Source of the DNA: Sulfuricurvum sp.
GTDB taxonomy: Bacteria > Campylobacterota > Campylobacteria > Campylobacterales > Sulfurimonadaceae
DNA: 64,000 bases
Assembly (NCBI RefSeq): GCF_028681615.1
Contig: NZ_JAQUHV010000003.1
Coordinates: 62,001-126,000 of the forward strand
Direction: 5' to 3'
Under the pieces are notes generated by a model that worked only from the letters and a program-made list of their open reading frames with translations, did no database searches and had not been told where the DNA came from. Shown in pieces: positions 53,219 to 62,171 of the stretch; within the stretch, counting starts at the first letter, position 1, and every line of letters starts with the position of its first letter. The position numbers and the translations under genes are program-made.

Positions 53219-53578
53219 CTAGTGCCTTTTTATACGTTCTAATGCAACAACAGCTATAGCATAGTCACCATCATGTGTGATGGATACAGACATGTCGGTA
53301 ATATCGAAATACTCACGCACTTTTGATGTTAGAGAGATGAGTGGAGCCCCTTTTGGGGTTTTGGACAGGATAATGTCGTGGAAACTGCATTCTGCGCCTA
53401 TACCGCAGCCTAAAGCTTTGGCACATGCTTCTTTGGCAGCCCAGAATCCTGCCGCATTGCGATTGTTTTTTATCAGTTCTATTTCACTTTTAGATAAAAA
53501 CTTTTGCAATCCGCGATCGCCGAAACGCTCTATAAAGCGTTCCATACGATCCATTTTGATGAGGTCAATACCAATCAT
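53219..53578 (-). CDS. acpS: Holo-[acyl-carrier-protein] synthase
   Basis: A 119-residue phosphopantetheinyl transferase that activates the acyl carrier protein. The two family motifs are GIDLIKMDRMERF (metal-binding Asp) and FWAAKEACAKALGCGIG (Glu and Lys), followed by SITHDGDYAIAVV. Its start overlaps the fliL stop by 4 bases, the same fliL-acpS coupling seen in Helicobacter. Confidence 0.96.
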   Translation of the reverse strand: MIGIDLIKMDRMERFIERFGDRGLQKFLSKSEIELIKNNRNAAGFWAAKEACAKALGCGIGAECSFHDIILSKTPKGAPLISLTSKVREYFDITDMSVSITHDGDYAIAVVALERIKRH

Positions 53579-54138
53579 TGCACCACAAAGTCTGTAAAGT
53601 AAACATGTTGAACTTTACCGTCTTTAAGATGTCTATTGAGTTCATGCACGATCTCTTCTTTGAGTTTTTCTTTTCCTTTGACCGTGGAGATCTCTTCCAA
53701 CGATTTAGAAGAGAGGATACGGATAATAATATCTCTAAAGACCGGTTTTTTCTCTTCGAGTTCAGGGCTGAGTTCTTTACCGCCCATTTCGAGATTCATC
53801 TCAACTTTGAGATAGCGTCGGCCGCTTTCTGAGAGGAGATTGACGGTAAAAGTCTCAAGTGGGAACATCAAGCCGATCTCTGTCGATGTTTCTTCTCCCC
53901 CTCCGGAGGATTCACCGCCGCTTGCATGTTCGGCTTCAGCCGGAGCCGGAGCTTCTTTATGAGAAGCTTCGGCATTTTTTGCCGCTGCCTCGTCATTTCC
54001 CATCATTAAAAAAGCAACTACACCGCCGATGATTAAAATCAGAACCAAAACTCCGATGATAATCACGAGGAGCATATTCCCCTTTTTCTTCTTTCCCTCT
54101 TCTTCCGGGGCAGTCTCTTCTTTCTCTTTTTCAGCCAT
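53575..54138 (-). CDS. fliL: Flagellar basal body-associated protein FliL
   Basis: A 187-residue inner-membrane protein that supports stator function around the flagellar motor. A charged N-terminus (AEKEKEETAPEEEGKKKK) precedes one membrane helix (LLVIIIGVLVLILIIGGVVAFLM). A Ala/Glu/Ser-rich linker follows, then the conserved periplasmic domain (FPLETFTVNLLSESGRRYLKVEM, LRDIIIRILSSKSLEEI-like). It ends in VQHVYFTDFVVQ, typical of the family. GAGGAGC precedes the ATG. It is coupled to acpS and divergent from mlaE. Confidence 0.95.
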   Translation of the reverse strand: MAEKEKEETAPEEEGKKKKGNMLLVIIIGVLVLILIIGGVVAFLMMGNDEAAAKNAEASHKEAPAPAEAEHASGGESSGGGEETSTEIGLMFPLETFTVNLLSESGRRYLKVEMNLEMGGKELSPELEEKKPVFRDIIIRILSSKSLEEISTVKGKEKLKEEIVHELNRHLKDGKVQHVYFTDFVVQ

Positions 54139-54251
54139 CCATAGCTCCTCGATAAAGTTAATCCTTTATTGTAGCAAGAAAGTTATGAAAATTGCCACGT
54201 CTCATAATGGAAATTTTGGTAAACTTAGCGGATGAAAAGAAGGATTCCCTT

Positions 54252-55046
54252 ATGGTAGAGACATTATTAGGTTACATCGGCCGTCCGTTTGTTCAGGTTT
54301 ATGAGACAATTACACGGTTCGGACTATTTATATTATTTCAATTGCAATTATTCAAGCTGTATCCGCTTGCGTTTAAACGGTATAGAATTGTTTTAAAACA
54401 GATTGAAGTGATCGGATTTGGATGTATAGGGGTTGTTTCTCTGACAGCACTATTTACTGGAATGGTTTTGGCGATACAGCTTTATAATGGATTTCATCAA
54501 TTCGGGGCTGAGAGCTTTATCGGATATACGGTCTATTTCTCGATTACCCGTGAACTTGGACCGGTATTCGCTTCTTTGATGTTGATATCCCGTTCCATTA
54601 GTGCTATGGCGGCAGAATTGGGTACGATGCGGGTGAGCGAACAGATTGATGCTATCGATATCTTGGGTGTTGACTCCAAGGAATACCTGATCACTCCGCG
54701 TATTATCGCAACGGTTATCTCATTGCCTCTTTTGGTCATATGGTTTGATTTTATCGCGATTGGTGCAGGTTATATGATTTCGACAGGAGTGTTAGGGATC
54801 AATCCGATTACCTATCAGGATACGTTGATGCGTTTGGGAGAATTTCGTGACATCATGAGCGGTGTGATCAAAGCGGCAGTATTTGGCTTTATTGTCAGTT
54901 CGATCGGAAGCTATATCGGTTATCACACCAACGGCGGAGCACGCGGTGTAGGACAATCAACGATTCTAGCCGTTGTTTACTCAGCCGTAGCGATTTTCGT
55001 CACCAACTATTTTATCTCTTCTCTCTTTTTATACTTGGATTGGTAA
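54252..55046 (+). CDS. mlaE: MlaE-family lipid ABC transporter permease
   Basis: Inner-membrane permease of 264 residues from the Mla (phospholipid trafficking) system. I use the ATG at 54252 (MVETLLGYIGRPF), with AAGGA upstream; the frame opens 20 codons earlier without support. Typical elements: an amphipathic N-terminus, ALFTGMVLAIQLYNG, the conserved RELGPVFASLMLISR, GTMRVSEQIDAIDILGVD and GARGVGQSTILAVVYSAV. Five or so membrane helices are present. The ATPase (mlaF) and MCE protein (mlaD) are not in the window, since a convergent carbonic anhydrase follows. Confidence 0.94.
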   Translation: MVETLLGYIGRPFVQVYETITRFGLFILFQLQLFKLYPLAFKRYRIVLKQIEVIGFGCIGVVSLTALFTGMVLAIQLYNGFHQFGAESFIGYTVYFSITRELGPVFASLMLISRSISAMAAELGTMRVSEQIDAIDILGVDSKEYLITPRIIATVISLPLLVIWFDFIAIGAGYMISTGVLGINPITYQDTLMRLGEFRDIMSGVIKAAVFGFIVSSIGSYIGYHTNGGARGVGQSTILAVVYSAVAIFVTNYFISSLFLYLDW

Positions 55047-55049
55047 AAA

Positions 55050-55730
55050 TCAATCCACAAGCTCACTTAGAGGTCGGAATTGAAAACTATCCGGATCATA
55101 GTAGTCGATCGCTCCGGTCTCGATATCATAATACCAGCCATGAATAAACAGCTTATCTTCTTCTACCATTTTTTTCACGTATGGATAGGTAAGAAGGTTT
55201 TCGATTTGGGTTACGATGGAGAGTCGTTCTGTTGCACGTAGCAGTTCTTCATGCGGTGCATGTACACCTAATGCGAGAATTGCCATAGATTTTGCTTTTT
55301 CCCCCAACGTGAGCCATTTAGCCGTATGGATCATAGAGGTATTGCATGATGTTTTATAGAGTGCTTCGATTGCTCCGCAGTGGGAATGTCCGCAGATAAT
55401 GATTTCTGAGACTTCTAACACCATTACGGCATACTCTATCCCCGCCGCTGTCGAGTGGAAATCTTCATCCGGTTTGTAAGGGGCGACAAAATTTCCGACG
55501 TTTCGAACAACAAACAGATCACCTGGATTCGATTGAACGATAAGATCGGGGATAACACGCGAATCAGAACAACCGATAAAAAGGGCACGCGGATTCTGCC
55601 CTTCTTTCACGAGGCTAAGTAGTTGAGTCTCATGTTTTTTAAAATAGGTTTGCTGAAATGTTTCATTGCCGTCAGCAAACTCTTTGAGACGTTCGACGCT
55701 TAAATCAGCGGCATTCTTACTTAATGGCAC
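55050..55730 (-). CDS. Beta-class carbonic anhydrase
   Basis: A 226-residue zinc enzyme that interconverts CO2 and bicarbonate. The zinc ligands are visible: Cys and Asp in FIGCSDSRV, His and Cys in ICGHSHCGAIEAL. The N-terminus (KNAADLSVERLKEFADGNE) lacks a signal peptide, so it is cytoplasmic. It would feed carboxylation reactions in an autotroph with the reductive TCA cycle, as is general in this group. Its start overlaps the previous small gene by 10 bases, so the two are coupled. Confidence 0.95.
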   Translation of the reverse strand: MPLSKNAADLSVERLKEFADGNETFQQTYFKKHETQLLSLVKEGQNPRALFIGCSDSRVIPDLIVQSNPGDLFVVRNVGNFVAPYKPDEDFHSTAAGIEYAVMVLEVSEIIICGHSHCGAIEALYKTSCNTSMIHTAKWLTLGEKAKSMAILALGVHAPHEELLRATERLSIVTQIENLLTYPYVKKMVEEDKLFIHGWYYDIETGAIDYYDPDSFQFRPLSELVD

Positions 55731-55993
55731 TCTTCAATTCCTAGATGTTTAATAATTGCTTCGTACACTTTCCCGCCCTCACGGTCACAATCGTCATGAT
55801 ACTCAATCGTGATCATTTTTTTGCCGCCTGTAACATCACCACCGTAAATATTGGGTTTGATAGAACATAGAGGGCTGCACTCTGCGATCGCTTTTTCGAT
55901 CATTTGGTGTTCTTCTTCCGTTGAATAAGCAAGTGATAGTTTAGTGTATCGCTCTTCAGATTTATGATCGGCAACAATAGAACATACTGGCAT
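55721..55993 (-). CDS. Small hypothetical protein coupled to carbonic anhydrase (90 aa)
   Basis: I do not recognise a family. AAGGATCTTTT precedes the ATG at 55993. The product is soluble and acidic with Cys residues in PVCSIVADHK, AECSPLCSIK, DDCDREGG and EECH (five in total). These could bind metal or form disulfides, and there are His residues in EYHDDCD and IKHLG. Its end overlaps the carbonic anhydrase start by 10 bases, so it is translated with it and may assist zinc supply or regulation, which is inference. Confidence 0.75.
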   Translation of the reverse strand: MPVCSIVADHKSEERYTKLSLAYSTEEEHQMIEKAIAECSPLCSIKPNIYGGDVTGGKKMITIEYHDDCDREGGKVYEAIIKHLGIEECH

Positions 55994-56038
55994 AAAAGAT
56001 CCTTGTTTTATAATTACTCTATTATACGAAAATTTTGG

Positions 56039-57391
56039 TTAAAACCACTCCAAAAGTTTACTTACTTCATCGATTTCGTAACATTTAATCGCAGTTTTTT
56101 CGAGCGGTTTTTTCGGAATCAGGGCTTTTGTAATCTGTTGAGACGCCGCCTCTTTTAGCCGTTGATCAAGCTGATACACTTCGCGGATATCCCCTACGAG
56201 GGAAACTTCGCCGATAAAAACGGTCTCTTTTGAAATGGCACGATTACGGAAACTGCTGATAATAGCGGCAAGAATCGCCAAGTCGGCGGAGGTTTCGGTG
56301 ATTTTGATCCCTCCGGTGATGTTGATAAAAACATCGTAGCTGTTGAGAGGGAGTTCAAGCTTACGCTCTAAAAGTGCAAGAAGCATATTGAGACGGTTGT
56401 TTTCAAATCCTGTTGCTTGACGTTTCGGATTAGGGGCATGGGTATCGCTCACGAGGGCTTGCACTTCCAGAACGATAGGGCGTGTCCCCTCCATAATTAC
56501 GGTGAGGGCAGAACCGCTTTGAGATTTCGTACGGTTAAAAAATCGAGAGGAGAGATCTTTTGCCGACACGAGACCGTCGTGACGCATTTCGAATACCCCG
56601 ATTTCACTGGTTGGCCCGAAACGGTTTTTAAAGCCGCGCAGGATACGTAATTCATGTCCGCTGTCCCCTTCGAAATAAAGGACGACGTCCACCATGTGCT
56701 CCAATACGCGCGGCCCTGCGATGGAGCCCTCTTTGGTGATGTGTCCGATGATGAAGATGGCGATACGTCGTTCTTTGGCAATTCGCATCAGATCAAAGGT
56801 AATTTGGCGTACTTGCGTCACCGATCCCGGAGCCGAAGCGATGGTTTCGGAGTAGAGGGTTTGGATCGAGTCGATGATTATACATTCATAGGCACGCTCA
56901 TGCAGTTCTGCGAGTACCTGTTCGAGCCGTATTTCTGCAAGTAGATAGAGATTGTCGACATTCGCTCCCAGACGGTTGGCACGGAGCTTGATCTGTCCTT
57001 CGCTCTCTTCGCCGCTGACGTAGAGGACGTTTCGGTTTTGACGTGCCAGATTTGAGCCGATTTTCAGAAGCAGAGTCGATTTACCGACACCGGGGCTCCC
57101 CCCGATAAGAACCAATGAACCGGGGACAATACCGCCGCCGAGCACCATATCGAGTTCGGCATCGTCGCTGGAATAGCGTTCGGTATGCTCTTCTACGATT
57201 TGTGTGATCTCTTTGGCCTTTACCCCTCCTGAGGGCGAAGATGTAGAGGTGAGTTTGATCACCTCCTGCTGTTGTTCACTGAGTTCGACAAAACAATCCC
57301 ATCCGCCGCAGTTGGTACATTTCCCCATCCATTTCGGGGTGGTAAAACCGCAGTGCTGACATTCGAAGAGGACGTTTTTTTTCTTTGCCAT
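56039..57391 (-). CDS. radA: DNA repair protein RadA
   Basis: A 450-residue helicase-like recombination protein. An N-terminal zinc finger (CQHCGF, then CTNCGGW) precedes the RecA-like core with Walker A (GGSPGVGKST), IIIDSIQTL (Walker B) and the RadA-specific KNRFG. The C-terminal Lon-like domain (about 300-450) includes NINGTGGIKI-like FINITGGIKI and VFIGEVSLVGDIR. It promotes branch migration during recombination. Its ATG shares one base with the ftsY stop. The order radA-ftsY-TlpA is the same in Campylobacter. Confidence 0.97.
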   Translation of the reverse strand: MAKKKNVLFECQHCGFTTPKWMGKCTNCGGWDCFVELSEQQQEVIKLTSTSSPSGGVKAKEITQIVEEHTERYSSDDAELDMVLGGGIVPGSLVLIGGSPGVGKSTLLLKIGSNLARQNRNVLYVSGEESEGQIKLRANRLGANVDNLYLLAEIRLEQVLAELHERAYECIIIDSIQTLYSETIASAPGSVTQVRQITFDLMRIAKERRIAIFIIGHITKEGSIAGPRVLEHMVDVVLYFEGDSGHELRILRGFKNRFGPTSEIGVFEMRHDGLVSAKDLSSRFFNRTKSQSGSALTVIMEGTRPIVLEVQALVSDTHAPNPKRQATGFENNRLNMLLALLERKLELPLNSYDVFINITGGIKITETSADLAILAAIISSFRNRAISKETVFIGEVSLVGDIREVYQLDQRLKEAASQQITKALIPKKPLEKTAIKCYEIDEVSKLLEWF

Positions 57392-58278
57392 TATTTAGTC
57401 GCTTCTTCCCCAAATATTGCATCCAAAATACCGTCTACGAATTCGTATTTATTGAACACAACGAGGTGCTCAGGCTGTTCGCCGACACCGATGTAGAGGA
57501 TCGGAAGCTGCAATGCATAGGCGATACTGAACACTGATCCCCCTTTGGCGGTTCCGTCGAGTTTGGTGATGATGATTCCATCTACGCCAACCATCTCGTT
57601 AAAGGCTTTGGCCTGAGCAATGGCGGAACTTCCCTGCGTACCGTCGAGGATCAATATTTTGTGATGCGGTGCTCCGGTATGGGCTTTGTCGCAGATACGG
57701 ACGATTTTTTTCAACTCATTGCCGAGATTCGTTTGGGTATGAAGCCGTCCTGCAGTATCGATAATGACCTGCTCAAAACCGCGTGCTTTAGCGGATTCGA
57801 TCGTATCGTAGGCAACGGCGCTCGGATCATGTCCTTGACGTGAAGAAATGATAGGGACATCCAATTTATCCGCCCAGCGGGTAAGCTGCTCGATGGCGGC
57901 GGCACGGAAGGTATCGGCTGCACCTAGGATTACCCGTTCGCCGTTGTTGAGATGATGTTGAGCCAATTTGGCGATGGTGGTTGTTTTCCCGGCACCATTA
58001 ACACCGATAATGAGTGAAACCGTCGGCTTGTTTGGATTTTCAGGAAGAGTATTTTGGGCAAAACTCAGTGTTGCGAGGAGCTTGGAACGAAGCTGTTCTC
58101 GTGTAATATCGTTTTGGTACAGCTCTCGGAGGATGATCTCGACGAGATCGTATTCGACATCGGCTTCGAGGAGAATATTTTCCAATTCGTCTTTGGAAAT
58201 TTTGGCTTTTTTCTCCGGTGCGATAGCGGCTATCGCATCAATGGTTTTTTGTAAACCCCGTTTGATAAATCCGAACAT
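57391..58278 (-). CDS. ftsY: Signal recognition particle receptor FtsY
   Basis: A 295-residue SRP GTPase that docks ribosome-SRP complexes at the membrane. The N-domain (about 1-85) is short and lacks the long acidic A-domain of enterobacteria, as in other Campylobacterota. The G-domain has GVNGAGKTTTIAKLA (G1), DTFRAAAIEQL, DTAGR (G3), TKLDGTAKGG (G4/G5). It overlaps radA by one base and follows the TlpA lipoprotein gene after 4 bases. Confidence 0.97.
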   Translation of the reverse strand: MFGFIKRGLQKTIDAIAAIAPEKKAKISKDELENILLEADVEYDLVEIILRELYQNDITREQLRSKLLATLSFAQNTLPENPNKPTVSLIIGVNGAGKTTTIAKLAQHHLNNGERVILGAADTFRAAAIEQLTRWADKLDVPIISSRQGHDPSAVAYDTIESAKARGFEQVIIDTAGRLHTQTNLGNELKKIVRICDKAHTGAPHHKILILDGTQGSSAIAQAKAFNEMVGVDGIIITKLDGTAKGGSVFSIAYALQLPILYIGVGEQPEHLVVFNKYEFVDGILDAIFGEEATK

Positions 58279-58282
58279 AACG

Positions 58283-58834
58283 TTATTTTCCTAACGCTTG
58301 AGCGATGTCGTGGTCAATAATCTCTTCTTGGGTTGCTCCGGTGTAATGAGTGACATATTGTCCATTTTTATACATGACCATCAGAGGAATCGGGAAGTTT
58401 TGGCCAACACCGATCGTAGCGGCAATAGCCCGTGCGAGAGCCTGATTATCGGCTTTATTGGAAATAAGGTAATTGCCCCCACCGAATTTTTCACGGAATG
58501 CATCGAGTTCGGCATTACTTTTGTCTTCTTCAATGGTTACACCCATGACGATCAAATCATCCCCGTATTTTTTTTGCAAATTGCCCATATGGCGTATTTC
58601 AGCTTGACACGGAGGACACCATGTCGCAAAAATATCAAACAATACGACTTTGTCTTTTCCCGCATCAAGGCTAAAATTGGCTCCCCGTTTTTCAACGGTG
58701 TAGCTTTTACCCTGAGTATCCATAAGGGTAAATTCGGCTGTGGAAACTAACGGTTGGTCGGAGGACTCTTTATTGCATCCTTGGAATAAGAGTCCGAGTG
58801 CGAACAAAGGAATTAAAAAATGTGCAAAACGCAT
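58283..58834 (-). CDS. TlpA-like thioredoxin-fold lipoprotein
   Basis: A 183-residue periplasmic disulfide reductase-like lipoprotein. The ATG at 58834 (MRFAHFLIPLFALGLLFQGC) has AAAAAGG upstream and provides a lipobox (LFQGC); a longer frame from 59005 runs antisense to the next gene. The thioredoxin fold has FDIFATWCPPCQAEI, with the active CPPC, and FPIPLMVMYKNGQ with the cis-Pro. It is the first gene of the tlpA-ftsY-radA transcript, which matches Campylobacter order. Confidence 0.93.
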   Translation of the reverse strand: MRFAHFLIPLFALGLLFQGCNKESSDQPLVSTAEFTLMDTQGKSYTVEKRGANFSLDAGKDKVVLFDIFATWCPPCQAEIRHMGNLQKKYGDDLIVMGVTIEEDKSNAELDAFREKFGGGNYLISNKADNQALARAIAATIGVGQNFPIPLMVMYKNGQYVTHYTGATQEEIIDHDIAQALGK

Positions 58835-58888
58835 ACAAAACCTTTTTAGAGTAAAATAAGGAAGATTATAACGAAGCAAAGGTAAAAA

Positions 58889-59533
58889 GTGACCAAAAGC
58901 GATTTTAGGGCCTATTGTCTGGATCAGATCAAGAACGCAAACGCCAGTACCAAGAATTATCGCGATGAAAGGGTGCGGATGTTGCTTATAAAGGTGCTTA
59001 AACATCTGAAAGCAAAACGTATACTCGCATTTTGGCCGATGGGTTTTGAAGCGGATATTCGTAAGACGATTATTGCTTCGCGCGCGATGAGCGAAGTATA
59101 TTTGCCGTTTATGGATGGCGTCAGTTTCAAAATGGTACCATTGAGATACCCGTTGGAACGTAAGGCTTTTGGGATTTATGAGCCTCGGGATTCGTATAGA
59201 AAATATAATTTAATAGATGTAGCTATTGTTCCTGTAGTGGGAGTAGACGGGTCACTTCGCCGAGTAGGTTTCGGTAAAGGGATGTATGATCGATTTTTTC
59301 CGACCCTTAAAACCAAACCGTTTACAATTTTTATTCAATCATGCGCGTGTCGAACGATGCAAAATGTATGTGATGATTATGATGTGCAAGGAGATCTGGT
59401 AATTACTCCCCATGGGGTGCAAAGCATGAGGAACACCAATGTTGAACGAACTACTCGTAGGAAGCGGCATCGCCGCTGTAAGCGGGCTAGTCGGATTTTT
59501 AATTTCAAAAAAGATTACCGCAACCCATTTTGA
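58889..59533 (+). CDS. 5-formyltetrahydrofolate cyclo-ligase
   Basis: A 214-residue ATP-dependent enzyme that converts 5-formyl-THF to methenyl-THF. GTG start at 58889. Visible features: LAFWPMGFEADI, an ATP-binding region near VGVDGSLRRVGFGKGMYDRFF (typically GxGxGYYDR; here GFGKGMYDR), and DLVITPHGV, which is near the normal end. About 33 further residues, strongly basic (TTRRKRHRRCKRASR), are encoded entirely within the start of rny in another frame, a 95-base overlap. It stands divergent from the TlpA gene, as in Campylobacter. Confidence 0.92.
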   Translation: MTKSDFRAYCLDQIKNANASTKNYRDERVRMLLIKVLKHLKAKRILAFWPMGFEADIRKTIIASRAMSEVYLPFMDGVSFKMVPLRYPLERKAFGIYEPRDSYRKYNLIDVAIVPVVGVDGSLRRVGFGKGMYDRFFPTLKTKPFTIFIQSCACRTMQNVCDDYDVQGDLVITPHGVQSMRNTNVERTTRRKRHRRCKRASRIFNFKKDYRNPF

Positions 59534-61007
59534 TCTCTATTTGGAACAAGCACGTGCCAAATCGAAAGCGATTGAAAATGAAGCGCAAATGATTTTAGAG
59601 CGTGCATCGATTCGATCACGCGAAATCGAAAAAGAAGCACAAAAACGGTACGACGAAACGTATGAACAAGTCAAAAAAGATTTATCGGATCGAGAAGAAA
59701 AGATTCACCATAACGAACGAGAATTTGAGTTTCTTCGACGTTCCGAAGAAGAAAAACTTACATCAGAACGGGCTTTGATCGAAAACAGACGTCTGAATAT
59801 AGAACGAAACGAACGTGCTTTAGAGAAATTAAAAGAAGACTACCACCAAAAAAGCGAACAAATGAAGGTGATTGTTGAGCAGCGTGCACATCTTTCGGTA
59901 CACGAAGCAAAAACAATTTTATTAGAACAGGTACGTGAAGATGCACGCCTTGAATTGGCACGCAAGACGCGTGAGCTTGAAGAAGAGACCAAAGAGCAGC
60001 TTAAGCGTAAAGCGAACTATATATTAGCTCAAGCAACGTCGCGGTTTGCCGGAGAATACGCGGCAGAGCGTTTGATCAGCGTTATCCATTTGGATGATGA
60101 TGAGCTGAAAGGGCGGATTATAGGCAAAGAGGGACGGAATATCAAAGCCCTCGAGATGGTAAGCGGAGTGGATATTATTATCGATGAGACTCCCAATGCG
60201 ATCATCGTCAGTTCGTTCAATCTCTATCGTCGTGCAATTGCAACGAAAACGATTGAATTGTTAGTGCAAGACGGACGCATTCAACCTGCGCGTATCGAAG
60301 AGGTATATCAAAAAGTATGCGATGAGTTCGAAGAAGCGATGCAGCGTGAAGGAGAAGATATCATTCATGAAATGGGTCTTCAGGGGATTCATCCGGAGTT
60401 GATCAAACTGATCGGAAGGCTCAAATACCGATCCAGTTACGGACAAAATGCGCTTGCACATACGCTTGAAGTGGCCCATTTGGCAGGGATTATGGCGGCA
60501 GAGATGGGAGGCGATTCTAAACTCGCACGCCGAGCCGGATTGTTGCATGATATCGGTAAGTCATTAACTCAAGAACACGGCGGAAGCCATGTTGATATCG
60601 GAGTGGAACTTTGCCGTCGGTATAATGAAGACCCTGTCGTTATCAATGCTATTTATGCGCATCACGGACATGAGGATATCAAAAGTATTGAATGCGCTGC
60701 TGTTTGTGCCGCAGATACTCTCTCGGCTGCCCGTCCGGGGGCACGGCGTGAAGTGCTGGAAAGCTTTTTACGCCGTGTCAGCGAAATCGAAGAGATCGCT
60801 ACCCAAAAAGCGGGAGTGAAACAGGCGTATGCGATTAATGCCGGACGCGAAGTACGGGTGATCGTCAGTGCACAAAGTGTGAATGATGACGAAACAGTTT
60901 TGATTGCTCGTGAAATCGCTGATGAGATTTCTCAAAAGGTGCAGTTTCCGGGTGAGATAAAAGTCAGTGTTATACGTGAAAGCCGTGTTGTAGAATACGC
61001 GCGCTAA
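59439..61007 (+). CDS. rny: Ribonuclease Y
   Basis: A 522-residue membrane-anchored endoribonuclease that starts mRNA decay. AGGAACACC precedes the ATG. Order: N-terminal membrane helix (LLVGSGIAAVSGLVGFLIS), long coiled coil (about 25-200), KH RNA-binding domain (GRIIGKEGRNIKAL, about 212-260), HD catalytic domain (LLHDIGKSLTQEHGG, about 370; later HHGHED). All catalytic parts are intact. Its first 95 bases overlap the cyclo-ligase gene. Confidence 0.97.
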   Translation: MLNELLVGSGIAAVSGLVGFLISKKITATHFDLYLEQARAKSKAIENEAQMILERASIRSREIEKEAQKRYDETYEQVKKDLSDREEKIHHNEREFEFLRRSEEEKLTSERALIENRRLNIERNERALEKLKEDYHQKSEQMKVIVEQRAHLSVHEAKTILLEQVREDARLELARKTRELEEETKEQLKRKANYILAQATSRFAGEYAAERLISVIHLDDDELKGRIIGKEGRNIKALEMVSGVDIIIDETPNAIIVSSFNLYRRAIATKTIELLVQDGRIQPARIEEVYQKVCDEFEEAMQREGEDIIHEMGLQGIHPELIKLIGRLKYRSSYGQNALAHTLEVAHLAGIMAAEMGGDSKLARRAGLLHDIGKSLTQEHGGSHVDIGVELCRRYNEDPVVINAIYAHHGHEDIKSIECAAVCAADTLSAARPGARREVLESFLRRVSEIEEIATQKAGVKQAYAINAGREVRVIVSAQSVNDDETVLIAREIADEISQKVQFPGEIKVSVIRESRVVEYAR

Positions 61008-61041
61008 TAGCGTTTTAAATGATTATTTTATCAACAAATGT

Positions 61042-61047
61042 TATAAT
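61042..61047 (+). promoter_or_regulatory. -10 box of the CZB-domain gene
   Basis: TATAAT in ATGTTATAATCTT, 60 bases before the start codon at 61108. Confidence 0.5.
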
Positions 61048-61107
61048 CTTGTGATAGAAATACGCTATGATTGTTTATTTAAATGAAAAATTCAATGGAG
61101 AACAACC

Positions 61108-61557
61108 GTGAATAAAGAAGAGACTCTAACGCATTTACGAAATGCAAAAAAAGCACATATCACATGGGTTCACCGGGCGCATGCTTTGATTGAAGGGCTA
61201 CCGGTCGAAAAAGAGCAGGTTCCCGTGAGCTGTACCGATTGTAAATTTGGCCAATGGTTCTACGGTGAGGGACAAAGACTCAATATGATGCCGAGTATGG
61301 ATTGCTTAAAAGAGATCGAGACACTCCATTTTGAATTGCACGATACGTATATGAAAATTTTTAAGATTTATTTCGGAGATGAAGACCGATCTTTTTTCTC
61401 AAAAATTTTTGGGACTCGCAAAAAAGTCTCCTCATTCAACCATGATATCGCAAAAGACTATTACAATCAGCTCAAAATTATCTCAGAGAAATTGATCGCC
61501 ACGATTGAACGTCTGGAGAGAAGATTATTTGCTCTCCAAGACAGTAATTTCGTTTAA
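61108..61557 (+). CDS. Stand-alone chemoreceptor zinc-binding (CZB) domain protein
   Basis: A 149-residue soluble protein consisting of a CZB domain. The zinc ligands are His in TWVHRAHAL, Cys in CTDCKFGQWFYGEG and His residues in LHFELHDTY; an additional basic segment (FGTRKKVSSFNHD) and a helical tail follow. GTG start at 61108 with GGAGAACAACC upstream. CZB domains sense redox state, zinc or hypochlorous acid and usually sit in MCPs or diguanylate cyclases. Here no output domain is attached, so it may act in trans. Confidence 0.9.
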   Translation: MNKEETLTHLRNAKKAHITWVHRAHALIEGLPVEKEQVPVSCTDCKFGQWFYGEGQRLNMMPSMDCLKEIETLHFELHDTYMKIFKIYFGDEDRSFFSKIFGTRKKVSSFNHDIAKDYYNQLKIISEKLIATIERLERRLFALQDSNFV

Positions 61558-62105
61558 AAAGCGACGACGACCATCCCTCTCAAATCTCCCATTTTGTATC
61601 CGGTTGCATGATCTTCCGGATACGTCTCTTTGATCGCTTTGGCTAAAGGCGAATCTCCTGCAATATCACCGTGACATTTCAAACACGCTTCATTATTGAT
61701 AACAATCGGCTTATAATAGACGGTGTGACCATTGGAAAGTTTTGTGAGTTTATAAGGGGGAAGGGCTTCGCTCTTTTTGAGCATTTCCTGCCATTGGCTT
61801 AAAACAGCTTTTTCTTCAGGTGTTGCGGCATTAACCGGATTGCGATTTTGGAGACTGACCCGTTTGACGGAGGTACCTGATTCTTTGGCGATTTGGTCGG
61901 TTAAACTCAGCGCATTTTGTGAGCAAAAATGAAGTGCCGCTAACGGACCGCCTGATTGCATCTGTGTTTTAAGCTCACCTCCGAGTTTTTGGACCAGTGC
62001 GGTAGATACTTCTGTCCCTTTTTGGATCATTTGTTCTTGGCTTAAAGGTTCAGCCATGAGAAGCGATGAGATAAACAGGAGTGAAAAAAATGATTTTTGG
62101 TTCAT
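61554..62105 (-). CDS. Exported c-type haem protein with DUF3365 (Tll0287-like) domain
   Basis: A 183-residue periplasmic protein. Signal peptide MNQKSFFSLLFISSLLMA. The Tll0287-like domain has a haem-binding CxxCH: CLKCHG, near residue 143, preceded by HTVYYKPIVINNEA. RNPVNAATPEEKAVLSQWQ is typical of the family. It may act as a haem-based redox or gas sensor or as a soluble electron carrier. AAGGATATATAA precedes the ATG. Its stop overlaps the CZB gene by 4 bases on the other strand. Confidence 0.9.
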   Translation of the reverse strand: MNQKSFFSLLFISSLLMAEPLSQEQMIQKGTEVSTALVQKLGGELKTQMQSGGPLAALHFCSQNALSLTDQIAKESGTSVKRVSLQNRNPVNAATPEEKAVLSQWQEMLKKSEALPPYKLTKLSNGHTVYYKPIVINNEACLKCHGDIAGDSPLAKAIKETYPEDHATGYKMGDLRGMVVVAF

Positions 62106-62171
62106 TTATATATCCTTATATTATAGTTAGCATAATTTTAACGGATTAATATTGATCTCGTCATCTGACAT

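Noticed and set aside
58835-59005. N-terminal extension of the TlpA lipoprotein
   Set aside because: The extension is antisense to the cyclo-ligase and would destroy the lipoprotein signal. The start at 58834 has AAAAAGG.
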